DNA of 64,000 bases from Prevotella sp. (lineage in GTDB: Bacteria > Bacteroidota > Bacteroidia > Bacteroidales > Bacteroidaceae), in NCBI GenBank assembly GCA_017617615.1, contig JAFZVV010000011.1, positions 434,001-498,000 of the forward strand, read 5' to 3'. Position 1 is the stretch's first letter. Each line of letters starts with the position of its first letter. Shown piece after piece: positions 8,782 through 17,650 of this stretch. Made by a program: the position numbers and the translations under genes. The notes beneath the pieces are model-generated. The model was not told where the DNA came from, searched no databases, and saw only the letters and a list, made by a program, of their open reading frames with translations.

Positions 8782-9207
8782 ATGACCATCAACGAAATTC
8801 AAGACGAGGTGATAGCCGAGTTTGCCGACTTCACCGACTGGATGGATAAATACCAACTGCTCATCGACCTGGGCAATGAACTCACACCGCTCGACGATCG
8901 ATACAAGAATGAGGACAACCTCATCAACGGATGCCAGAGCCGCGTGTGGATACAGGCCGACTACCATGACGGACTGGTGCACTTCTCCGCTGAGAGCGAT
9001 GCCCTCATCGTGAAAGGACTCATCGCCCTTCTCCTGCGTGTGTTCAGCGGACACACGCCACAGGAGATTCTCGATGCCGAACTCTATTTCATCGACGAAA
9101 TAGGGCTCCGCGACCACCTGAGTCCCACACGTAGCAACGGACTGCTTGCCATGGTGAAGCAGATACGGGTATATGCCCTGGCTTTCAAGACACAGGAGGA
9201 TGCGTAA
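8782..9207 (+). CDS. sufE: SufE-family sulfur acceptor
   Basis: SufE takes persulfide sulfur from the cysteine desulfurase SufS for Fe-S cluster assembly in the cytoplasm. The 141-residue protein has the family core: WMDKYQLLIDLGNELTPLDD, then NLINGCQSRVW with the sulfur-accepting Cys51, and LLRVFSGHTPQEIL. No suf neighbours are present. Its end overlaps the next gene by 8 nt, pointing to coupled translation. Confidence 0.93.
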   Translation: MTINEIQDEVIAEFADFTDWMDKYQLLIDLGNELTPLDDRYKNEDNLINGCQSRVWIQADYHDGLVHFSAESDALIVKGLIALLLRVFSGHTPQEILDAELYFIDEIGLRDHLSPTRSNGLLAMVKQIRVYALAFKTQEDA

Positions 9208-9730
9208 GTTACGGACAATAGAGATGCACCGCATGACGGTGGAGGAGTTCCACGCCGCCGAGAAACTACCGCTTGCCGTGGTGCTCGACGACGTGCGCTC
9301 ACTCTACAATATCGGTAGTGTGTTCCGTACTTGTGATGCCTTCCGTGTGGCAGAGGTATGCCTCTGTGGCATTACTGCTTGTCCGCCACATCCCGAAATC
9401 CACAAGACCGCACTGGGGGGAGAGGACAGCGTGGCATGGCGCTATTTCGACAGCGCCCTGGCGGCGGTGGAGCAGTTACGGCAGGAGGGATACAGGGTGT
9501 GTGCCATCGAACAGGCTGAAGGCAGCACGCACTTGCAGCAGTTGCGGATTGAGGAAGGGAAACCCTATGCCGTGGTCTTTGGCAACGAGGTGAAGGGGGT
9601 GCACCAGGAGGTGGTCGACCACTGCGACGACTGCATCGAAATTCCCCAGTGGGGCACGAAGCACTCGATGAACGTCGCGGTGACGGCAGGCATCGTGTTA
9701 TGGGAATTCTGCAAACAGATGAGGTTCTGA
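9200..9730 (+). CDS. SpoU/TrmH-family RNA 2'-O-methyltransferase
   Basis: This 176-residue protein carries the three SPOUT motifs: DDVRSLYNIGSVFRTCDAF (motif 1, residues 30-48, Asn and Arg), VVFGNEVKGV (motif 2) and KHSMNVAVTAGIVLWE (motif 3, SAM knot). It would 2'-O-methylate a ribose in tRNA or rRNA using SAM. There is no N-terminal substrate domain, so it is a minimal form. The ATG at 9200 follows AGGAGG closely, one of the few visible Shine-Dalgarno sites, and overlaps the end of sufE. Confidence 0.93.
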   Translation: MRKLRTIEMHRMTVEEFHAAEKLPLAVVLDDVRSLYNIGSVFRTCDAFRVAEVCLCGITACPPHPEIHKTALGGEDSVAWRYFDSALAAVEQLRQEGYRVCAIEQAEGSTHLQQLRIEEGKPYAVVFGNEVKGVHQEVVDHCDDCIEIPQWGTKHSMNVAVTAGIVLWEFCKQMRF

Positions 9731-9785
9731 AAGATTATTTTGATTTTTTCTTTAAAGATTTGCTCCTCCATTCATTATTTTTTCC

Positions 9786-9833
9786 TATATTTGTCACGAT
9801 AATCAGCAGTCTTGTCCCAAATCATGGGACAGG
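9786..9833 (+). promoter_or_regulatory. lemA promoter and leader hairpin
   Basis: TATATTTG at 9786-9793 matches the -7 consensus. The transcribed leader then has a 9-bp hairpin (9811-9833, TGTCCCA ... TGGGACA around a 5-nt loop) followed by CCTCGTTTTC. The hairpin resembles a weak terminator close to the transcription start. Confidence 0.5.
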
Positions 9834-9865
9834 CCTCGTTTTCTAATCATCTAAATCTATACATT

Positions 9866-10441
9866 ATGCTAATTGCCGTATTACTGATTCTGGGCGTCAT
9901 CATCGTCTTGGTGATTGCCGTGCTGCTCTATATTTACAACACGCAGCGCCAACTGGTAAATCTCGATGAGCTCTGCAAGAATGCCATGAGCCAGATTGCC
10001 GTACAGCTCAACTCCCGTTGGGATGCTGTGCTGGCTCTCGCCAAGATGGCTTCGAAGTATGCCAAGCATGAGTCGGAAACCATCATTAATACTATCAATG
10101 CACGCCGGCAGGGACAGGTAACCACCGCCGACCAGGTGAATGCCCAGCAGGGAGAGTTGTCTCAAATCATGGGACGTCTCATGGCTATCGGTGAGGCATA
10201 CCCCGAACTGAAAGCCAACGACCTGTTCATCAATGCACAGAACGGAGTGACCGAATACGAGGAGAAGGTGCGCATGAGCCGTATGGTATACAACGACACC
10301 GCCACGAAGATGAACCGCATGGTGCGCCAGTGGCCGTCATCGTTCGTCGCCTCCATGCTCAACTTCCGTGAGAAGGACTACCTGACCGTCGACGAGGAGA
10401 AGAAATCAAGTTATCCCAACCTTGATGAGGCATTCAATTAG
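9866..10441 (+). CDS. LemA family protein
   Basis: The 191-residue protein begins MLIAVLLILGVIIVLVIAVLLYIYN, a single N-terminal membrane anchor, followed by QRQLVNLDELCKNAMSQIAVQLNSRWD and a helical LemA domain ending in FREKDYLTVDEEKKSSYPNLDEAFN, which replaces the usual PxxxF end. I chose the ATG at 9866, since upstream in-frame ATGs lie inside the leader hairpin. LemA proteins are membrane-linked helical proteins of unclear function, often paired with DUF2207 proteins, as here. Confidence 0.92.
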   Translation: MLIAVLLILGVIIVLVIAVLLYIYNTQRQLVNLDELCKNAMSQIAVQLNSRWDAVLALAKMASKYAKHESETIINTINARRQGQVTTADQVNAQQGELSQIMGRLMAIGEAYPELKANDLFINAQNGVTEYEEKVRMSRMVYNDTATKMNRMVRQWPSSFVASMLNFREKDYLTVDEEKKSSYPNLDEAFN

Positions 10442-12107
10442 AAAAACCATCCTTTCGCTGGCATTCCTCCTTGCTGCGGCACTGCAAGCCGTGGCAGGTC
10501 CGGTGTTGCGTAACCTCGAAATCGACGTGTCGTTGAAAGACAACGGCGATGCCGACATCGTGGAGACCCGTACGATGAGCATCGACAACGAAGGTACCGA
10601 TTGCTATATCGTCATCGGCAACCTCAACGGCAGTGAAATCAAGGACTTCCGCGTCACCGACGAGTCGGGTGTCGAGTATATGAACGAGGGACGGTGGAAC
10701 GTCAAGCGCACCCGTCTGGAGAAAGCTCGCCGCTGTGGCATCGTGACGAAGAGCGACGGCTATGAGTTGTGCTGGGGACTGGGCATGCCGGGTGAGCGCA
10801 CGTATATCGTGCGGTATACCGTCACCGACCTGGTGAGGGCTTACGAGACGAGCGACGGTTTCAACTACATGTTCGTGACCCGTGACATGAAACCGAGTCC
10901 GCGGGAGGCCACCGTCACCATCAAGGCGCCCCATCTGGCCAACGGACTGACCAGAGACTCTGTGAGGGTGTGGTCTTTCGGCTTTATTGGCGAGAACGAG
11001 TTTGCCGATGGCGAGGTCTACGCCTATACCACTGAGCCAATGACGGAGAAGAGTAGCATCATTGTGATGCTCGAACTCGACAAGGGCATCCTCCATCCCA
11101 CCTTGCAGGAGAATAAGTCATTCGAGGAGGTGAAGGAGAAGGCTTTTGAGGACAGCGACTACAAGGAACCGGCGTGGTATCAGAAATTGTGGAACTTCAT
11201 CACGGAGGAGCCAGGCGCGTTCTTCGGTTTCCTTTTCGGAGGACTGTTTGCCCTCTGGGCAGTATGGTCGGGCATTAGTGTTTCACGTGAGCGGAAGAAA
11301 CTGCTCAAGACGGTGGATTGGTACCGCGAGATTCCCCTCGACGGCGACCTCGTGCATGCCCGCGGCCTTTACGATGCTTTCTACATGGGTGGCGGCATCA
11401 CCGACCAGGACATCATCAGTGCCATGGTGCTGCGCCTTATCCGTACGGGCACGCTGACCATCGAAGACCGGATGGTGATGCCTACAGGACTGAAGAAATT
11501 CATAGGTGCTGAGGGCAAGGTGCAGCCTTGTATCGTCATTAAGGAGTTCAATGAGCGCAACCGCCTCATCAACGCTGCGCCCATCCATACGCTCTACGAC
11601 ATGTTCCGCCAGGCATCGGGCGACGACTTGGTGTTGCAGCCCAAGGAACTCAAACAATGGATGCACCGCCATGAGACCGAGGTGACGGCTTTTGTCAAGT
11701 CGGTGAAGGAGAGTGTCTCGATGAAGAGGGCGAAGAACGAAATCGAAGATACCAGGAAGGTATTTGGACTGAAAAAGTTCCTCAGCGACTTCACCTTGGC
11801 CAACGAGCGCCATGTGTCCGAGGTGGCGCTATGGAACGACTATCTGGTCTATGCTACCCTCTTCGGTATTGCCGACCAGGTGATGGCCGACATGAAGCAG
11901 ATCAATCCCGAGTACCTGCAGATGAACCAGATCACACGCAACCTCACCGACCGTACCGTGGTGCCCATGCTCTTGACCACCACGTCGACAACGGCCACCA
12001 GCATCAGGCAGTCCGTGGAGTCGCGCAACTCCGGCGGTGGCGGTCGTTCGTCGTTTGGCGGTGGCGGTGGCTTCAGCGGTGGCGGTTCCGGTGGCGGCGT
12101 GAGATAA
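10425..12107 (+). CDS. DUF2207 membrane protein with glycine-rich tail
   Basis: The 560-residue protein has a signal peptide (SLAFLLAAALQAVAG), an extracytoplasmic DUF2207 domain (VLRNLEIDVSLKDNGDADI ... YVMRYTV-like strands, residues 25-230), a membrane segment (AFFGFLFGGLFALWAVWSG, about 265-285), a cytoplasmic region and a tail of Gly and Ser (SSFGGGGGFSGGG). The start ATG at 10425 lies inside the end of lemA, so the two are translationally coupled. The lemA-DUF2207 pair is common in bacteria; its role is unknown. Confidence 0.9.
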   Translation: MRHSIRKTILSLAFLLAAALQAVAGPVLRNLEIDVSLKDNGDADIVETRTMSIDNEGTDCYIVIGNLNGSEIKDFRVTDESGVEYMNEGRWNVKRTRLEKARRCGIVTKSDGYELCWGLGMPGERTYIVRYTVTDLVRAYETSDGFNYMFVTRDMKPSPREATVTIKAPHLANGLTRDSVRVWSFGFIGENEFADGEVYAYTTEPMTEKSSIIVMLELDKGILHPTLQENKSFEEVKEKAFEDSDYKEPAWYQKLWNFITEEPGAFFGFLFGGLFALWAVWSGISVSRERKKLLKTVDWYREIPLDGDLVHARGLYDAFYMGGGITDQDIISAMVLRLIRTGTLTIEDRMVMPTGLKKFIGAEGKVQPCIVIKEFNERNRLINAAPIHTLYDMFRQASGDDLVLQPKELKQWMHRHETEVTAFVKSVKESVSMKRAKNEIEDTRKVFGLKKFLSDFTLANERHVSEVALWNDYLVYATLFGIADQVMADMKQINPEYLQMNQITRNLTDRTVVPMLLTTTSTTATSIRQSVESRNSGGGGRSSFGGGGGFSGGGSGGGVR

Positions 12108-12136
12108 TGTTCAGTTGACTATTAGATTATAAAAGT

Positions 12137-12170
12137 GTCGGGGGTGAGCCATCAGTGGCCCACCCCCGAC
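12137..12170. terminator. Bidirectional terminator hairpin
   Basis: GTCGGGGGTG ... CACCCCCGAC form a GC-rich stem with additional GCC/GGC pairs. It lies between the convergent DUF2207 and CoA-transferase genes. The T-run is better on the minus strand (ACTTTTATAAT). Confidence 0.8.
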
Positions 12171-12194
12171 TAATTATGCAAGGTGTGAGAATTT

Positions 12195-13700
12195 TTATTT
12201 CACGTACTCTGCGAAGTCTGTCAGGTGCATGTCGCCCTTGCGTGCCAGGGTGTCGTGCATGGCAAAGGCAGCGGGCAGGCAGTGGCATGTATGTCCGCCC
12301 TTGCTAATCTTCAGGTAGTCGGTGAGCAACTGCTTGTAGTCGGGATGCGCGCAGTTGTCGATGATGAGCTGTGCCCGTTGCATCGGACTCTTTCCGCGTA
12401 GGTCGGCAATACCCTGTTCGGTGACGATGACGTTGACGTCGTGCTCCGAGTGGTCCTGATGGCTCACGAAAGGCACGATGGAACTGATGAGGCCACCCTT
12501 TGCCGTCGACGGACAGGTGAAGATGCTCAGGTAGGCGTTGCGCTCGAAGTCACCCGAGCCACCGATGCCGTTCATCATCTTCACTCCACTGATTTGTGTG
12601 GAGTTCACGTTGCCATAGAGGTCGCACTCTATGGCAGTGTTGATGGCGATCACACCCAGTCGGCGGATAATCTCGGGAGAGTTGGATATCTCGCTCTGAC
12701 GCAATGTGAGGTGGTCTTTCAGGTAGTCCATGTTGTCGTATACCTGCATCAGGCACTCGTTGCTCACGGTGAGCGAGCAGGCCGAGGCATCCTTCACACG
12801 GCCGGTGAGCATCATATCGACCACTGAGTTCTGAATGACCTCGGTATAGATGTTGAAGTCGGGCACATGCTTGTCGGCACCCAGGGCGCCGAGGATAGCA
12901 TTCGCCGTGGAACCCACACCGCTCTGCAAGGGGAGGAACTCCTTGGGGATGCGGCCGGCATGCAGTTCGTCGACCAGGAACTCTGCGGTGAGGTAACCGA
13001 TGCGGTCGGTCACGGGGTCGCTGTCCTTGAAGGCACGCGCCTCGTCGGGGATGTTGCACTCCACCACACCCACGAGTTTCTCCTTCGGGATGGCCACATA
13101 GGGCTTGCCGATACGGTCGCCCACACTTGTGATGGGGATGGGAAGACGGTAGGGCGGGTCAAGGGGCTCATACACGTCATGGATGAACTTGGCGTTGGGG
13201 TTGTGGAAGGAGTTGAGCTCCAGGATCACACGCTTGGCCAGACGGGCAGCCGTGGGACTGATGCCACCAGCAGCAGTGAGATAGGCCTTGTAGAAATCAC
13301 CGGCATCCTCAATGTCGCAGACCTCGAGGATGGCCCAGTCTACATCACCATAGAAACCATAGCGCAGCTCCTGGGCCATGTGGCTCAGGTGAAGGTCGTT
13401 GTAGGGTATCTCACCCATGTTCACATGTTTGCGGAAATCAGGGTTCGTGGTGTAGGGAGCACGATACTTGATGGCGTTGGCAACAGCCAGGTCACCATCA
13501 GTGCTCTGTCCCGTGGAGGCACCCGTGAAGATACCCACCTTGAAGGGGCGGCCGGCCTCATGCTCGGCCGTGGCGATTTTTGCCAGTTCTTTAGTCACTG
13601 CCTTTGCTACTCCCGCAGGTGTAAAACCACTGAGCGCAAGGTTCTCACCGTTTTTGATAAGCGACGCTGCCTCGGCAGCCGTCAGAAGTGTATAAGCCAT
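12195..13700 (-). CDS. Acetyl-CoA hydrolase/transferase family; probable succinate CoA-transferase
   Basis: The 501-residue protein belongs to the Ach1/Cat1 family. NIYTEVIQNSVVDMM places the likely catalytic Glu at residue 287, which forms the glutamyl-CoA intermediate. SGVGSTANAILGALG and GIGGSGDFERNAYLSIF are the CoA-binding glycine-rich motifs. Succinate- and propionate-forming Bacteroidota use such enzymes to swap CoA between succinyl-CoA, acetate and propionate, so a succinate CoA-transferase role fits. It is monocistronic, with its own promoter and terminator. Confidence 0.92.
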   Translation of the reverse strand: MAYTLLTAAEAASLIKNGENLALSGFTPAGVAKAVTKELAKIATAEHEAGRPFKVGIFTGASTGQSTDGDLAVANAIKYRAPYTTNPDFRKHVNMGEIPYNDLHLSHMAQELRYGFYGDVDWAILEVCDIEDAGDFYKAYLTAAGGISPTAARLAKRVILELNSFHNPNAKFIHDVYEPLDPPYRLPIPITSVGDRIGKPYVAIPKEKLVGVVECNIPDEARAFKDSDPVTDRIGYLTAEFLVDELHAGRIPKEFLPLQSGVGSTANAILGALGADKHVPDFNIYTEVIQNSVVDMMLTGRVKDASACSLTVSNECLMQVYDNMDYLKDHLTLRQSEISNSPEIIRRLGVIAINTAIECDLYGNVNSTQISGVKMMNGIGGSGDFERNAYLSIFTCPSTAKGGLISSIVPFVSHQDHSEHDVNVIVTEQGIADLRGKSPMQRAQLIIDNCAHPDYKQLLTDYLKISKGGHTCHCLPAAFAMHDTLARKGDMHLTDFAEYVK

Positions 13701-13735
13701 ATTAGGATGATGTGTTTTTGTTCATTAAACGGCTG

Positions 13736-13767
13736 CAAAGTTAGTTGAAATCAGCCAAAACCGCAAA
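13736..13767 (-). promoter_or_regulatory. Promoter of the CoA-transferase gene
   Basis: On the minus strand TTTG (13764-13767) and TAACTTTG (13736-13743) are 20 nt apart, a good match to the Bacteroidota -33/-7 pattern. The -7 ends 35 nt before the ATG. Confidence 0.65.
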
Positions 13768-13816
13768 TAAAACACACTTTATTTTGGGTTTTTGGATATC
13801 CTATCTTTTTTTTTCC

Positions 13817-13824
13817 TAATTTTG
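13817..13824 (+). promoter_or_regulatory. -7 element for the PfkB sugar kinase
   Basis: TAATTTTG matches TAnnTTTG and lies 19 nt before the ATG at 13844. TTTG copies at 13783 and 13791 are possible -33 elements. Confidence 0.6.
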
Positions 13825-13843
13825 CACGACAAAAGTTTTGAAA

Positions 13844-14872
13844 ATGACAGAAAAGAAACGTATCGTTACCTTTGGTGAACTGTTGTTGCGCTTCTCGAAA
13901 AGCGCACACCGGCGGTTCACGCAGCGGGAAGAACTGCTTGGTAACTTCGGTGGAAGCGAGGCCAACGTGGCCATCTCGCTTGCCACCCTCGGCGACAATG
14001 TGGATTATGTGACACGGTTGCCGAACACACAAATCGGACTGGCCGCCAAAATGATGCTCCGGCAATACCAACTCGGTGTCGACCATGTGATAATGGACGG
14101 CGACCGCATGGGAGCATACTATTTTGAGGGAGCAGCTTCGCTGCGCAACTCCTCGGTGACTTACGACCGCGCTAACTCCGCCTTCGCGCTACTCAAGCCC
14201 GGGATGATCGACTGGCACGAGGTGCTCCGCGGTGCCTCTGTCTTCCATACCTCCGGCATCGCCGCCGCACTCAACCAAGACGCTGCCGACACCACGTTCG
14301 AGGCATTGCAGGTGGCCGATGAGATGGGACTCACCATCTCTTTCGACATCAACCACCGCAAGAACCTGTGGCGTTATCCCGGAGCACAGCCCATCGAGAC
14401 CCTCAGCCGTATGCTCGAATATGCCGACGTGATGTTCGGCGACGTGATAGAGTTCGAGTTCCTCACAGGGCATCCGAAGATACCATTCAAGGCCACCGAC
14501 ACCCGTTATGAGATGGACCTCGAGCCCTACCGCGAGTGGTTCCACGATATCGTCAAGCGGTTCCCGAGGTGCCAGAAATGGCTCATGGGCATGCGCAACC
14601 AGGTGAATGCCAGCCACCACCTACTCACCGCGCTGCTATGGAGCGAGGGAAAACTCTACAACACCCGCATCTACGACATCGCCGACATGGTAGACCCCAT
14701 GGGCGTGGGCGATGCCTTCGCTGCTGGACAGATACATGCCATGCTCGCCTATCCCGACGACAACCAGCGTATCCTCGACTATGCCCTCGCCACCTCGACG
14801 CTGAAATATACCTTCGAGGGCGATGCCTGTCTCGCTACCGATGAAGAGATACAGGAACTGATGGCAACATAA
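13844..14872 (+). CDS. kdgK: PfkB-family kinase, probable 2-keto-3-deoxygluconate kinase
   Basis: The 342-residue protein has the PfkB/ribokinase fold. It starts IVTFGELLLRFS, then GGSEANVAISLATLGD (sugar-binding GG motif), and ends with DPMGVGDAFAAGQIHAM, where the usual GAGD anion hole reads GVGD with the catalytic Asp kept. Bacteroidota enzymes with this N-terminus are usually assigned as KDG kinases, giving 2-keto-3-deoxy-6-phosphogluconate. That would follow KduI and KduD, encoded at 46-48 kb here. Substrate assignment is inference; another aldonate or ketose is possible. A TTG two codons upstream is less likely as start. Confidence 0.85.
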   Translation: MTEKKRIVTFGELLLRFSKSAHRRFTQREELLGNFGGSEANVAISLATLGDNVDYVTRLPNTQIGLAAKMMLRQYQLGVDHVIMDGDRMGAYYFEGAASLRNSSVTYDRANSAFALLKPGMIDWHEVLRGASVFHTSGIAAALNQDAADTTFEALQVADEMGLTISFDINHRKNLWRYPGAQPIETLSRMLEYADVMFGDVIEFEFLTGHPKIPFKATDTRYEMDLEPYREWFHDIVKRFPRCQKWLMGMRNQVNASHHLLTALLWSEGKLYNTRIYDIADMVDPMGVGDAFAAGQIHAMLAYPDDNQRILDYALATSTLKYTFEGDACLATDEEIQELMAT

Positions 14873-14907
14873 CGGACTTCGTCGAAGGTACTGGCATTCG
14901 GAAAAAT

Positions 14908-14948
14908 CCAAATAAATTTGGCTTTTCGCTCACTAAATCGTACCTTTG
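14908..14948 (+). promoter_or_regulatory. cysS promoter with CCAAAT/ATTTGG palindrome
   Basis: CCAAAT-aa-ATTTGG (14908-14921) is followed by TTTTCGCTCACTAAATCG and the -7 element TACCTTTG (14941-14948). The same layout occurs before tRNA-Arg (39.14 kb) and, on the minus strand, before the gene at 58392. Confidence 0.65.
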
Positions 14949-15011
14949 CAACTGCGACGCAGGGGGATGCGTCCCTTCATATAGACAGAAATAGAATCAC
15001 ATATTCATCAA

Positions 15012-16502
15012 ATGGAACAGACACTCATTATCTACAACACCCTCAGTCGAAGGAAAGAACCGTTCAAGCCACTCCATGCGCCCAACGTCGGGATGTATGT
15101 CTGTGGACCTACTGTCTATGGCGACCCACATCTGGGACACGCCCGGCCCGCCATCACCTTCGACCTGGTGTTCAGATACCTCAAGCACCTGGGATACAAA
15201 GTGCGCTATGTGCGCAACATCACCGATGTGGGACACCTCGAGCATGATGCCGATGACGGTGATGACAAGATAGCCAAGAAAGCACGCCTCGAACAACTCG
15301 AGCCCATGGAGATAGCTCAGTACTACACCAACCGCTATCACCAGGCCATGGAAGCCCTCAACGTGTTGCCACCCAGCATCGAGCCACATGCCACGGGTCA
15401 TATCATCGAACAGCAGCAACTCGTTAGGGAAATCCTTGACAATGGCTTTGCCTATGAGAGCAACGGCAGCGTGTATTTCGACATTGAGAAATACAACGAG
15501 AAACACCCCTACGGCATCCTCTCCGGACGTAACCTCGACAATGTCATCAATGCCAGCCGTGAACTCGACGGCGTGGGCGAGAAACACAACCAGGCCGACT
15601 TTGCCCTGTGGAAGAAAGCACAGCCCGAGCATATCATGCGTTGGCCAAGCGAGTGGAGCGATGGTTTTCCCGGTTGGCATTGCGAGTGTACCGCCATGGG
15701 GCGCAAATACCTTGGCGCGCACTTCGATATCCACGGCGGCGGCATGGACCTCATCTTCCCACACCACGAGTGTGAGATAGCACAGGCCGTAGCCAGTCAG
15801 GGCGACCAGATGGTGAAATACTGGATGCACAACAACATGATTACCATCAACGGACAGAAGATGGGGAAGAGCCTCGGCAACTTCATCACCCTCGAACAAT
15901 TCTTCCAGGGTACACACCCCTCGCTCACACAGCCCTATTCGCCCATGACCATCCGTTTCTTCATCCTCTCCGCACACTACAGGGGAACCGTCGACTTCTC
16001 GAACGAGGCCCTGACAGCCAGTGAGAAAGGACTGCAGCGGTTGCTCAGCGGCATCGCCGACCTCGACCGCATCATCACGTCGCCTGCCTCCGACAGCGAT
16101 ACCCACCAGTTGGTGAGCACGCTACGCCAGAAATGCTACGACGCCATGAACGACGACTTCCAGACCCCTGTCGTCATCAGCCACCTCTTCGAGGCTTGCA
16201 AGCAGGTGAACATCCTGCTCGACCATAAAGGCACCATCAGTGCCGACGACCTGAAGGAACTCGCCGACACCATGCGGCTCTTCGCCTTCGACCTCCTCGG
16301 TCTGAAAGTCGAGAAGGGCAGTTCTTCCAGCGCGCGCGAGGAAGCCTTCGGGCATGTTGTCGACATGGTGCTCGAACTCCGTGCAAAGGCCAAGGCCGCC
16401 AAGGACTGGGCCACCAGCGACCAGATCAGGGATGCCCTCAGCGCAGCAGGATTCGAGGTAAAGGACACCAAGGACGGCGTGACGTGGAAACTCAACAAAT
16501 AA
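15012..16502 (+). CDS. cysS: Cysteinyl-tRNA synthetase
   Basis: Class I aminoacyl-tRNA synthetase that charges tRNA-Cys. The 496-residue protein shows the zinc and active-site Cys ([11 protein letters not shown]), the HIGH motif as HLGH in [10 protein letters not shown], the zinc-site [10 protein letters not shown] and HHECEIAQ, and KMSKS as KMGKSLGN. The C-terminal DALR-like domain ends [15 protein letters not shown], typical of CysRS. The leader is about 55 nt after the palindromic promoter. Confidence 0.98.
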   Translation: MEQTLIIYNTLSRRKEPFKPLHAPNVGMYVCGPTVYGDPHLGHARPAITFDLVFRYLKHLGYKVRYVRNITDVGHLEHDADDGDDKIAKKARLEQLEPMEIAQYYTNRYHQAMEALNVLPPSIEPHATGHIIEQQQLVREILDNGFAYESNGSVYFDIEKYNEKHPYGILSGRNLDNVINASRELDGVGEKHNQADFALWKKAQPEHIMRWPSEWSDGFPGWHCECTAMGRKYLGAHFDIHGGGMDLIFPHHECEIAQAVASQGDQMVKYWMHNNMITINGQKMGKSLGNFITLEQFFQGTHPSLTQPYSPMTIRFFILSAHYRGTVDFSNEALTASEKGLQRLLSGIADLDRIITSPASDSDTHQLVSTLRQKCYDAMNDDFQTPVVISHLFEACKQVNILLDHKGTISADDLKELADTMRLFAFDLLGLKVEKGSSSSAREEAFGHVVDMVLELRAKAKAAKDWATSDQIRDALSAAGFEVKDTKDGVTWKLNK

Positions 16503-16530
16503 CCCCTTTTTTAGTCACAACAACCCCACC

Positions 16531-17640
16531 ATGAACGATAGAACGAGAAATTGTCCGGAGTGTAACAGGCCGATATACAAATATGCGCAAATCTGTCCGT
16601 ATTGCAAGAGCGAGACCCTCTTCGCTTCCGTCGACGAGGATGTCGATACGCTCATCGGCGAGGATACGGTGGAGCAGGGCGATGACGATGTAGTAGAGAT
16701 GCCTGCCGAAGATGAGGTGTCGCAAGCCCCTGTTTCCGACGGTGATGACCAGAGTGGCGACGATGCCACGGCACAACCCGCGGAAGAGCACCGTCATGCC
16801 TACCTGGAGCACCTGAAACACGACACCGAGAAGGTGAAGAAGGAGTTCAATGAGAAGATAGGCAAGCGCTACTCGAAGTCGACCATTTTCATCACCACCG
16901 TCATCATTATCCTCGCTGCCATCGTGCTGGGCATCTATATTGCCGTGCAGATGATGCAGAAGGAAACATTCAGCATCAACGACTCGACCGACAATTCCCT
17001 TAGGGAGGTGGTCGACAGCATGGAGGTGGAACTGGTGCAGAGCTCCACCATCGTGGCGAAATTCCCTGACAAGAAACGCCACTGCCTGCTCTATGTGCAA
17101 GAAGGCAAACTCTGTGTCTTCGATGCCGTCACGAAGAAAGACTCCATTATCGATTTGCAGCAACTGAATCCCAAGGCCATCGTCAACTATAACGGCAGTG
17201 GCGTGCTCAGCGCATACCTCACACCCAATGAGCACTATATCGTTATTGTGGCGGCACGCAACGCCGGGAACACCGAGTTCGGCCTATACCGTCTGAGTGC
17301 CGACGACATGTCGCTCGAGGTGATAGACAAGGGTAGGGTGACACACGAGAAAGACGAATATGTGGTGACCACCGACCTGCGCAGGGCTACCTATGATGCC
17401 AACGGCGACCGTCTGACAGGCGTGAGCGGGGCAGATGGTGAGCCCGTAGTGGCTACCCCGACGAAGACCGACGACAAGCCCAAGGTGCAAAACGAGAAAC
17501 ACGAGACACCGAAGGCACCTGAGGCCGTGAACACGCCCAAGGCAGAGCCTATCATCCCCAAGGTGGAAATCGTGCCCAAGGCCAACCCCGACCTCAATGA
17601 GAAAGTAGACATCAAGCCTGTGGTACCTGCGGGCGAATGA
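16531..17640 (+). CDS. Zinc-ribbon single-span membrane protein of unknown function
   Basis: The 369-residue protein begins with a zinc ribbon: CPEC at residues 8-11 and CPYC at 22-25. An acidic low-complexity stretch follows (about 35-90), then a charged helix, then one membrane segment (STIFITTVIIILAAIVLGIYIAV, reduced here to residues 117-139). The C-terminal half reads like beta strands (HCLLYVQEGKLCVFDAVT, HYIVIVAARNAG) and ends in a Lys/Pro-rich tail of PKV/PKA repeats. I recognise no enzyme motif. It follows cysS by 28 nt and precedes the sulfatase-fold gene by 10 nt, so the three may share a transcript. Confidence 0.8.
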   Translation: MNDRTRNCPECNRPIYKYAQICPYCKSETLFASVDEDVDTLIGEDTVEQGDDDVVEMPAEDEVSQAPVSDGDDQSGDDATAQPAEEHRHAYLEHLKHDTEKVKKEFNEKIGKRYSKSTIFITTVIIILAAIVLGIYIAVQMMQKETFSINDSTDNSLREVVDSMEVELVQSSTIVAKFPDKKRHCLLYVQEGKLCVFDAVTKKDSIIDLQQLNPKAIVNYNGSGVLSAYLTPNEHYIVIVAARNAGNTEFGLYRLSADDMSLEVIDKGRVTHEKDEYVVTTDLRRATYDANGDRLTGVSGADGEPVVATPTKTDDKPKVQNEKHETPKAPEAVNTPKAEPIIPKVEIVPKANPDLNEKVDIKPVVPAGE

Positions 17641-17650
17641 CAGGCCGACG

